Assembly: GCF_030812775.1 (NCBI RefSeq)
Contig: NZ_JAUSTI010000027.1
Location: forward strand, 1-59,408
From: Paenibacillus tundrae
GTDB taxonomy: Bacteria > Bacillota > Bacilli > Paenibacillales > Paenibacillaceae
DNA: 59,408 bases
Reading direction: 5' to 3'
The notes under the pieces were generated by a model. That model saw only the letters and a list, made by a program, of their open reading frames with translations. It had not been told where the DNA came from and searched no databases. The translations under genes were made by a program, and so were the position numbers. Of the stretch, positions 53,062 to 59,408 are shown in pieces. Position 1 is the stretch's first letter. Each line of letters opens with the position of its first letter.

Positions 53062-54132
53062 ATGAGATATCAAGGACTACTGCAAACTTACAAAGAATAC
53101 CTTCCGGTTAATGAAAATACACCTATGCTTACGCTGCAAGAAGGAAATACACCTCTGGTTCATGCAGAAAATCTGTCCAAAGAACTTGGCTTGAACTTAT
53201 ATTTCAAATATGAAGGCTTGAACCCAAGTGGTTCGTTCAAAGACCGTGGTATGGTTATGGCTGTTGCAAAAGCTATGGAAGAAGGAAGCCGCACGATCAT
53301 GTGTGCTTCAACAGGTAATACATCTGCTGCTGCTGCTGCCTATGCGGCTCGCGGTGGATTGAATTGTATCGTGTTGATTCCGAATAACAACATCGCTCTG
53401 GGTAAGCTTGCTCAAGCTATGATCTACGGAGCTAAAGTTATTGCGATCAATGGTAACTTTGACCGTGCCTTGGAGATTGTTCGTGAGATCACAGCCAAAC
53501 ATCCAATCACGCTTGTAAACTCTGTCAATCCGTTCCGTATTGAAGGACAAAAGACAGCTGCATTTGAAGTAGTAGATCAATTGGGTCAAGCTCCTGACGT
53601 ATTGGCGATTCCGGTGGGCAATGCGGGGAATATCTCTGCATACTGGAAAGGATTCAAAGAGTACAAAGAGGCAGGTAAGTCGAATTCCTTGCCACGTATG
53701 GTTGGTTTTGAGGCTGAGGGTGCTATGGCTATCGTTAAAGGTGAACCGATCCTGGAACCTGAAACTGTGGCTACAGCTATTCGAATTGGTAATCCAGCAA
53801 GTTGGAAAACAGCGGTTGCTGCAGCTGAAGAGTCCGGTGGACAGATCAACTACGTAACCGATGAAGAAATTTTGACAGCATACCGCACCATTGCGGCCCG
53901 TGAAGGTATCTTTGCTGAACCTGCATCTGCTGCTTCGGTCGCAGGAGTATATAAATTAAAACAAGAAGGATACTTTAAAGGTGGAGAGACTGTTGTCTGT
54001 GTATTGACAGGTCACGGCTTGAAAGATCCAAATATCGCAATCAAAACAGTAGCAACAGAACCGCTTGTCGTGGAAGATACGGAAGAAGCGGTTATGGCGG
54101 CGATTGCACAACTGGAGCAACAATCCGTATGA
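53062..54132 (+). CDS. thrC: Threonine synthase
   Basis: A 356-residue PLP enzyme converting O-phosphohomoserine to threonine. The PLP lysine is Lys60 in NPSGSFKDRGM, with CASTGNTSAAAAAYAARGG and the PVGNAGNISAYWKGFKEY loop typical of the family. AAAGGAGC precedes ATG. Its stop overlaps the thrB start by four bases (ATGA). Confidence 0.97.
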   Translation: MRYQGLLQTYKEYLPVNENTPMLTLQEGNTPLVHAENLSKELGLNLYFKYEGLNPSGSFKDRGMVMAVAKAMEEGSRTIMCASTGNTSAAAAAYAARGGLNCIVLIPNNNIALGKLAQAMIYGAKVIAINGNFDRALEIVREITAKHPITLVNSVNPFRIEGQKTAAFEVVDQLGQAPDVLAIPVGNAGNISAYWKGFKEYKEAGKSNSLPRMVGFEAEGAMAIVKGEPILEPETVATAIRIGNPASWKTAVAAAEESGGQINYVTDEEILTAYRTIAAREGIFAEPASAASVAGVYKLKQEGYFKGGETVVCVLTGHGLKDPNIAIKTVATEPLVVEDTEEAVMAAIAQLEQQSV

Positions 54133-55097
54133 GCCTGAAACAAAAAGTTACAGTCAAAGTACCTGCAAGTACAGCAAATTTAGGCCCAGGGTTTGATACC
54201 CTGGGTATGGCTTTATCTTTATATGCTTGGCTTGAAATGAAACCTGCTGAGCAGACAACCTTTCATCTGCATGGAGACCATCTAACGGGTTTACCTACGG
54301 ATAAATCTAACCTGATATACGAGGTTGCGCAGATGGTATTCAATGAAGCAGGAGTCTCCGTTCCCGAACTGGAGATTTCTATGCTGTCCAATATTCCATT
54401 GACACGTGGTTTAGGAAGTAGTGCATCCGCTATTGTTGGTGCTCTCGCCGCAGCTAATGCGTTAATTGGTTCACCTTTATCGGACGCGATGCTTCTGGAC
54501 ATGGCTACTTCGCTAGAGAAACATCCAGACAATGTAGGTGCTTCCTTGTATGGCGGGATTATCGCTGCGGCCTGGGATGGAGATCATGTAGATCATATTC
54601 GCATTGAGCCAGCACAGGATTTAGAGGCGCTTGTGATTGTCCCGGACTTTCAACTATCCACAACCAAAGCGAGAGGTATCATTCCACAACAGTTCGGCAT
54701 GTCTGATATTGTGCACAACATCAGCAGGTCTTCTCTTTTGGTTGCTGCACTGTCGAGTGGCCGGTTAGATATGATTCATAAAGCGATGTCCGATCGTTTG
54801 CATCAACCCTACAGAGCTTCATTAGTTCCCGGGATGGCAGAGATTTTGGAGCATGCGGTAGATTACGGGGCTCTTGGTGCTGCATTGAGTGGTGCTGGTC
54901 CAACCGTTATTACCTTTGTAGATCGCCATAGTCAACGAAAAAAAGAACTTGAGCAATATTTAATCGATACCATGGGACGTGAAGGCATCACGTCAACGGC
55001 AATGTGGCTTGATCCGGATCTCGATGGTGTCACGGTGTTGCCTGATCAAGGCGACATACCTTTTTTGCACAGAGTTAAAGGGGACGTTAAAGCATGA
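54129..55097 (+). CDS. thrB: Homoserine kinase
   Basis: A 322-residue GHMP-family kinase that phosphorylates homoserine. ASTANLGPGFDTLGMALSLY is the N-terminal signature, PLTRGLGSSASAIVGAL the ATP-binding GHMP motif, and GAALSGAGPTVITF the C-terminal glycine motif. The start overlaps thrC by four bases and the stop overlaps pheA by four, so hom-thrC-thrB-pheA look like one coupled unit. Confidence 0.97.
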   Translation: MSLKQKVTVKVPASTANLGPGFDTLGMALSLYAWLEMKPAEQTTFHLHGDHLTGLPTDKSNLIYEVAQMVFNEAGVSVPELEISMLSNIPLTRGLGSSASAIVGALAAANALIGSPLSDAMLLDMATSLEKHPDNVGASLYGGIIAAAWDGDHVDHIRIEPAQDLEALVIVPDFQLSTTKARGIIPQQFGMSDIVHNISRSSLLVAALSSGRLDMIHKAMSDRLHQPYRASLVPGMAEILEHAVDYGALGAALSGAGPTVITFVDRHSQRKKELEQYLIDTMGREGITSTAMWLDPDLDGVTVLPDQGDIPFLHRVKGDVKA

Positions 55098-55975
55098 AAC
55101 GAATTGCAGTATTGCCAGAAGGTTCAGTCTCCCATGAAGCAGTCGATTTCCTGTTTAATGGTGAACCGTTAGAATTGCTTCACTCCAAACTCATTTCAGA
55201 TGTTTTCCGTGCGACAGATAGCGGGAATTCCCAATTTAGTGTCATTCCAATCGAAAATACGATTGAAGGCTCGGTTAGTCTACATATGGACTGGCTCGTT
55301 AATGAAGTGGATATTGCGATGCAAGCCGAATGGGTATACCCATCCATTCAGAATGTGATCGGACATGGCTCGGAGTTCAGGAATGATGAGGGTGGATATG
55401 ATTTTGGAAAAATCACCAAGCTCATGTCTCATCCGGTAGCCATCCCACAGTGCCAGAACTTCATTCGTACACATTCCCCTGATGCGGATCTAGAGGGAGT
55501 GAACAGCACAGCTGAGGCGGTGGAACTGGTTAAGAAGAATCCAGGTAAAGGCTGGGCTGCAATTGGTACAAGATTAGCCGCTCAGAAGCATGGCTTGGAT
55601 ATTATGGCTGATCGAGTTACTGATCATGACAATAACTACACTCGTTTTGTTTTGATTGGTCATGAGCCTGTTCAGATTCCGCGTGAACCGGATCATGTAA
55701 AGACGAGTCTATTGGTTACATTACCTGAGGATGCACCGGGTGCTCTTCATCAGGTGTTGTCCGCGTTTGCTTGGCGTAAGCTGAATCTGACCAGGCTCGA
55801 ATCGCGTCCGACGAAGAAGCGGCTCGGCAGTTATTATTTTTATATTGATGTAAAAGAAGCTGTTGATTCTGTGCTGCTGACGGCAGCGATGGGAGAGATC
55901 GAGGCTTTGAATTGCCAGGTGCGTGTCCTTGGAAGCTATCCTTGTTTTACTTATCCCTCTTTGAAAACAACCTAA
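55094..55975 (+). CDS. pheA: Prephenate dehydratase
   Basis: A 293-residue enzyme that converts prephenate to phenylpyruvate. The catalytic domain has VIPIENTIEGSV and the catalytic Thr-Arg-Phe in NNYTRFVLIG. The C-terminal ACT domain (about 205-285) includes APGALHQVLSAFAWRKLNLTRLESRPTK, where ESRP is the phenylalanine-binding motif for feedback. In B. subtilis pheA directly follows pheB; here hom-thrC-thrB are inserted between them. GGGGACG precedes ATG. Confidence 0.97.
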   Translation: MKRIAVLPEGSVSHEAVDFLFNGEPLELLHSKLISDVFRATDSGNSQFSVIPIENTIEGSVSLHMDWLVNEVDIAMQAEWVYPSIQNVIGHGSEFRNDEGGYDFGKITKLMSHPVAIPQCQNFIRTHSPDADLEGVNSTAEAVELVKKNPGKGWAAIGTRLAAQKHGLDIMADRVTDHDNNYTRFVLIGHEPVQIPREPDHVKTSLLVTLPEDAPGALHQVLSAFAWRKLNLTRLESRPTKKRLGSYYFYIDVKEAVDSVLLTAAMGEIEALNCQVRVLGSYPCFTYPSLKTT

Positions 55976-56119
55976 TCATAGGCTGGATTTATAGAGGTTG
56001 GGACTAAAAAATGGGGTAAATCTCACACGTGAATGCTTGTCAATTGTTGTACAATAAGTGAATCTGATGATATTTTTCGTGAGTGAAGGATAGGACATTT
56101 AACGGAGGTGCAGTCATCC

Positions 56120-57004
56120 ATGTCAGAACAGTGGATTTATTTGGACGGTCAATTTGTGACCAAGGAGAACGCAACTGTTTCGGTATACGATCATGGTTTT
56201 TTGTATGGAGATGGGATTTTCGAAGGTATCCGGATATATAACGGAAACATTTTTAGATGCAAGGCGCATCTGGATCGATTGTATGATTCAGCCAAATCCA
56301 TTAATCTAAACATCCCTCTATCGTACGAAGAAATGTTAGACGTGATGGCTGAAACAGTACGTCGTAACGATATGCGTAATGGTTATATTCGTTTAATTGT
56401 TTCGCGGGGGCCGGGTAACTTGGGATTAGATCCACTGCGTTGTCCAAAAGCATCTGTGATTATTATTGTGGAGCAACTGGCCATCTATCCAGAAGAAGCG
56501 TATCTTACTGGTTTGAAAGCTGTATCTGTCTCTCAACGTCGTAATATTCCAGATGCACTTAATCCCAAAATTAAATCGTTGAACTATCTTAATAACGTAC
56601 TTGTCAAAATCCAGTCCAACTATGCAGGTGCTGGTGAAGCGATCATGCTGAATTCTCAAGGTTATGTAACTGAAGGTTCTAGCGATAACATTTTTATTAT
56701 CAAAAATGGGGTTGTTTACACACCGCCTTGTTACCTTGGTGCCTTGGAAGGCATTACGCGTCAGGCAATTATTGATCTATGTGGTGAGCTGAACATCGAG
56801 CTGAAAGAGATTCCGTTTACCCTCCATGATGTGTATATCGCGGACGAGGTCTTCTTCACAGGTACGGCTGCAGAAGTCATCGCTGCCTATGAGGTGGATG
56901 GAAGAACGATCGGTTCAGGGGTTGCAGGCCCGATAACATTAAAACTTCTTGAAGCGTTCCGACAAATTGTGGACAAAGACGGATACAAAGTTTGGGAAGC
57001 CTAA
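56120..57004 (+). CDS. ilvE: Branched-chain amino acid aminotransferase
   Basis: A 294-residue fold-type IV PLP aminotransferase that makes valine, leucine and isoleucine from their keto acids. VSVYDHGFLYGDGIFEGIRIYNG is the N-terminal motif, the PLP lysine is Lys152 (NPKIKSLNYLNNVL), and VTEGSSDNIFII, GITRQAIIDLC and FFTGTAAEVIAAYEVDGR complete the family pattern. ATG 56120 has GGAGGTG upstream; GTG 56108 lies in that site. A D-amino acid transaminase is a less likely alternative because the EGSSDNIF and TGTAAEV segments fit the IlvE branch better. Confidence 0.92.
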   Translation: MSEQWIYLDGQFVTKENATVSVYDHGFLYGDGIFEGIRIYNGNIFRCKAHLDRLYDSAKSINLNIPLSYEEMLDVMAETVRRNDMRNGYIRLIVSRGPGNLGLDPLRCPKASVIIIVEQLAIYPEEAYLTGLKAVSVSQRRNIPDALNPKIKSLNYLNNVLVKIQSNYAGAGEAIMLNSQGYVTEGSSDNIFIIKNGVVYTPPCYLGALEGITRQAIIDLCGELNIELKEIPFTLHDVYIADEVFFTGTAAEVIAAYEVDGRTIGSGVAGPITLKLLEAFRQIVDKDGYKVWEA

Positions 57005-57033
57005 ACAACGAATATAGCTGAATATAGAACGTG

Positions 57034-57105
57034 AAATCCTTCTGATCTATCAGGGATCGTCATACCCAAAAGTATGCGGTTTTTGAAGAGAGAAGGATTT
57101 TTTTT
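57034..57105 (+). terminator. Branched terminator of ilvE
   Basis: AAATCCTTCT (57034-57043) pairs perfectly with AGAAGGATTT (57091-57100) and is followed by a T-run. The enclosed 47 bases form two smaller hairpins (GATC/GATC at 57044-57058 and CATAC/GTATG at 57061-57075), so the terminator has a three-way junction shape. Confidence 0.78.
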
Positions 57106-57116
57106 GTTTAGGTGAT

Positions 57117-57143
57117 GTCATTAGCCTAATTTCTGCATAGGAT
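57117..57143 (+). promoter_or_regulatory. Possible sigma-E/K-type promoter of safA
   Basis: GTCATTA (57117-57123) and CATAGGAT (57136-57143), 12 bases apart, loosely resemble the mother-cell sigma-E elements (GTCATATT / CATACAnT). Weak but fits a spore-coat gene. Confidence 0.3.
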
Positions 57144-57202
57144 GTAGTAACGGTATGGGCGAATGCACTGCCCAAGTATCACGTCTAGGAGGTTAGTTCC
57201 CA

Positions 57203-58822
57203 GTGAAAATACACATGGTGAAAAAAGGCGACACATTGTATCTGCTGTCCCAAAAATATAATGTGGCGCTCGACAAAATTATTGCGGCTAATCCGCAAAT
57301 CAGCGATCCTGATAAGTTGGATATTGGGATGAAAGTGAAAATTCCTGCTGCACCTGTGACACCCAAACCTGAGGGAGTATTACACAGTCACAAAGTTCAG
57401 CAAGGAGATTCGTTGTGGAAGTTGTCGCAGGCATGGGGAGTCCCGCTGAAGGATATGATCAATGCCAATCCACAACTGAAAAACCCAAATGCTCTACTGG
57501 TGGGGGAGACAGTATACATTCCTTCCATGCAAGTTCAGGGCAACACAGGAACAGAGAGCGGAGCGAGTAATGTTGCAGCTCATGAAAAGCTCTCTCCTGA
57601 GGGAAAAGAACATACAGGTGTAAAAGAGGAACCGGTAACACCGGAAGCTCCAGTACCATCATCCCCGCCACCTACACCAGTGGTACCTGAACCAATCAAA
57701 GAGCAACCTGCTCCAACGCCTAAGCCGGCTAATCCCGTGCCACCTAATGTAATGCCTGAACTGGAAGTGTTACCTCAGTTACCTGAAATGCCAGAAGTTA
57801 AGCCAACAAAGGAGCCTGAGAAAAAAGAAAATCTTGCGCCAACGGCACAAGTAAAGCCTCTTCCAGAAGCTCCGAAGTATACAATGCCGAATCTGTCACC
57901 TGAAATTATGCCTTTGCCAGCTATACCGAATACAAAAGCTCCAGTTGAAGTGTCACCTGCGACCAAATCTCCATGTGGTTGTGGAAGTAAACTTCATCAT
58001 GCACCAGCAGAATACCCATATACCCAGGTTCCTGTACCTGCACAAGAGGTATATACTGCGCAACAAGCAACGTATATTGCTGGGTATAGTAACAATGCTG
58101 GGTTCCCGGGGATAACGGATATAAGTCCATATGAGGTGCAACACTTATCATCCAATAATGAACCGGATTTTAATCATAACAATATGATGCCGAATATCGC
58201 TCCAGTAGAGGCTAATAATGCATATCCGCAAGCACCTTCTGCTCAAGTGAATAGCCCGTTCCCATCTTTCGCCGCGGAGCATTCTATGAATCAGCCGCCC
58301 TTTATCTCTCCATATTCGGTACTTCCATATCCGCCATGTGGATGCGGAGGACATACACATGCACCAAATTATAGTCACGTAGCTCCAGGGTACAATGATC
58401 CTGCTTGGGGAATGTATAGTCCGTATGGTGGGCATCCCAATATGGCTCCACCTGTAGTTCCGTATCAACCTGTTGAGTACGCATATCAGAATCCATATCC
58501 ATCACAAAATATGGTGCCGCCATCCCCACTAGGCGCTTTTGGTGAACTATATCCATCCCAAGACCACGCTGGGGGTAAGAAAGGTGGTCGGGAGGAAGCT
58601 AATCTTAGTCAGACCAAATTCGAAGGTGAAAATGACAACAATAGTAGCAAAACGAAACAATCGGCCGGGAAAAGTGGTGTAGCGAAACGCAGAACTGCCA
58701 AGCCAGCAGGCAAAAGAACTTCTAAAGTATCGGTATCTTCTAAAGAAGCTGAAGCACGTAAAACGCAAACAAACAAACGCAGCTCAGCAAAAAGCCGTCG
58801 TAATCCTTGGATACAGCAATAA
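57203..58822 (+). CDS. safA: SafA-like LysM spore coat morphogenetic protein
   Basis: A 539-residue protein. Two N-terminal LysM domains (about 2-47, IHMVKKGDTLYLLSQKYNV; and 62-108, HKVQQGDSLWKLSQAWGV) bind peptidoglycan. A Pro/Glu-rich linker (about 120-250) follows, then a Tyr/Pro/Asn-rich region with two CGCG motifs (Cys258 in SPCGCGSKLHH and Cys379 in PPCGCGGHTHA), and a strongly basic C-terminus (about 480-539, rich in Lys, Arg, Ser). This fits SafA, which in B. subtilis organises the inner coat together with SpoVID, encoded here at 28942. GTG 57203 follows AGGAGG about 10 bases upstream. A different LysM coat protein cannot be excluded. Confidence 0.8.
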   Translation: MKIHMVKKGDTLYLLSQKYNVALDKIIAANPQISDPDKLDIGMKVKIPAAPVTPKPEGVLHSHKVQQGDSLWKLSQAWGVPLKDMINANPQLKNPNALLVGETVYIPSMQVQGNTGTESGASNVAAHEKLSPEGKEHTGVKEEPVTPEAPVPSSPPPTPVVPEPIKEQPAPTPKPANPVPPNVMPELEVLPQLPEMPEVKPTKEPEKKENLAPTAQVKPLPEAPKYTMPNLSPEIMPLPAIPNTKAPVEVSPATKSPCGCGSKLHHAPAEYPYTQVPVPAQEVYTAQQATYIAGYSNNAGFPGITDISPYEVQHLSSNNEPDFNHNNMMPNIAPVEANNAYPQAPSAQVNSPFPSFAAEHSMNQPPFISPYSVLPYPPCGCGGHTHAPNYSHVAPGYNDPAWGMYSPYGGHPNMAPPVVPYQPVEYAYQNPYPSQNMVPPSPLGAFGELYPSQDHAGGKKGGREEANLSQTKFEGENDNNSSKTKQSAGKSGVAKRRTAKPAGKRTSKVSVSSKEAEARKTQTNKRSSAKSRRNPWIQQ

Positions 58823-58867
58823 GGGTGGTAAACGATTAATGAGATAAGGGTTTGATTTAGTTCAAAT

Positions 58868-58906
58868 AAAGAGAATCAACCAGTATGGGTTGGTTCTCTT
58901 TAACTA
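58868..58906 (+). terminator. Terminator of safA
   Basis: AAAGAGAA-CAACC and GGTTG-TTCTCTTT form a 13-14 bp stem around AGTATG. The T-run is short. Confidence 0.7.
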
Positions 58907-59027
58907 TGTCGTTGATAAACACTTTGAGAGAGGGCGTGTACTATAGAAGATTAAAGAAGGGTAGGAAAAGTATTATCATGTTATATTAAAGGATCGCTTA
59001 AATAAATTGAAGAAAAATGTAAATCAA

Positions 59028-59057
59028 TTGGAAAACCCGCTGTAACTATGATAGAAT
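59028..59057 (+). promoter_or_regulatory. rRNA operon promoter P1
   Basis: TTGGAA (59028-59033), 18 bases ending in TGA, TAGAAT (59052-59057), upstream of 16S. Confidence 0.55.
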
Positions 59058-59147
59058 AATGATTACGCGATAACGATGTAGTTTTTAAGAGTTAATGAGG
59101 TGTTCAGGAGGCTGAATCTACTAAATTAATAAATTATAAAAAAACTG

Positions 59148-59176
59148 TTGCATTGGATTCGTCGATATGATATATT
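59148..59176 (+). promoter_or_regulatory. rRNA operon promoter P2
   Basis: TTGCAT (59148-59153), 17 bases, TATATT (59171-59176) with an extended TGn. A leader of about 190 bases follows, including GATCTTTGAAAACTGAACAA, typical of Bacillales rRNA leaders and spacers. Confidence 0.7.
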
Positions 59177-59373
59177 ATTTAAGTCGCCGCTGAAACACAG
59201 CGTTGATGAAAAAGTTTGATCTTTGAAAACTGAACAACGAGTGAGTAATGATCTTGCTTGCAAGATCGACGCTGAGAAATTCGGACATGTCTTCGGACTG
59301 GATGGTTTCGAATCGCAAATGAGATTTTTAATCTCGTCAGATTCAAAATGAGCTAATCGCTCTTTTCAATACT

Positions 59374-59408
59374 TTATTGGAGAGTTTGATCCTGGCTCAG
59401 GACGAACG
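59374..59408 (+). rRNA. 16S ribosomal RNA, first about 35 bases
   Basis: AGAGTTTGATCCTGGCTCAG at 59381-59400 is the universal 27F site, which is position 8 of 16S rRNA, followed by GACGAACG. The gene starts near 59374 and runs off the window. Confidence 0.95.

Overview
The window is a chromosomal segment of a Gram-positive, endospore-forming member of the Bacillales, most likely Paenibacillus. The evidence is low-to-moderate GC content, strong AGGAGG-type ribosome binding sites, many TTG/GTG starts, a spore-specific gene set, and a gene order that matches the Bacillus subtilis tig-clpX-lonB-lonA-ysxC-hem-spoVID-valS-folC-spoIIB-maf-radC-mre-min-spoIVF-rplU-rpmA-spo0B-obg-pheB-pheA block with insertions. 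The assignment rests on recalled protein and gene-order features, not on a search.

Region 1 (1-8.2 kb) is the accessory part. A DUF4870 membrane protein is followed by two identical tRNA-Arg(TCT) genes, 741-814 (+) and 8051-8124 (-), facing each other. Each is followed by a tandem repeat of its own 3' tail plus a terminator. Together they form an inverted repeat of about 240 bp around a 6.9-kb segment carrying a SAM methyltransferase, a 1348-residue secreted subtilase and a CynX/NimT-type MFS transporter.

Region 2 (8.4-19.6 kb) is protein quality control: a helical-repeat protein with an apparent ATT start, trigger factor, ClpP, ClpX, IspG (isoprenoid synthesis), LonB behind a sigma-F/sigma-G-like promoter, LonA and the ribosome-assembly GTPase EngB.

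Region 3 (19.9-28.7 kb) is a haem operon: hemA-hemX-(precorrin-2 dehydrogenase)-hemC-(SUMT/HemD fusion)-hemB-hemL-(RluA-type pseudouridine synthase). It makes uroporphyrinogen III from glutamyl-tRNA and includes the first steps of the siroheme branch.

Region 4 (28.9-50.9 kb) mixes sporulation, cell-shape and ribosome genes: spoVID, a T-box leader with valS, folC, murC, spoIIB, a DUF4321 protein, maf, radC, mreBCD, minCD, spoIVFA/spoIVFB, RNase E/G, the L21 leader with rplU-prp-rpmA, spo0B and obgE.

Region 5 (51.1-59.4 kb) holds amino-acid biosynthesis (pheB, hom, thrC, thrB, pheA, ilvE), a SafA-like LysM spore protein, and a two-promoter rRNA leader running into the first bases of 16S rRNA.

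Apart from the DUF4870 gene, the MFS gene and the second tRNA, everything recognised is on the + strand. I saw no prophage, insertion sequence, CRISPR array or obvious defence system. The most unusual DNA is the inverted tRNA-Arg structure, a structured mreB-mreC spacer, the possible attenuator ahead of hemB, and the ATT start.
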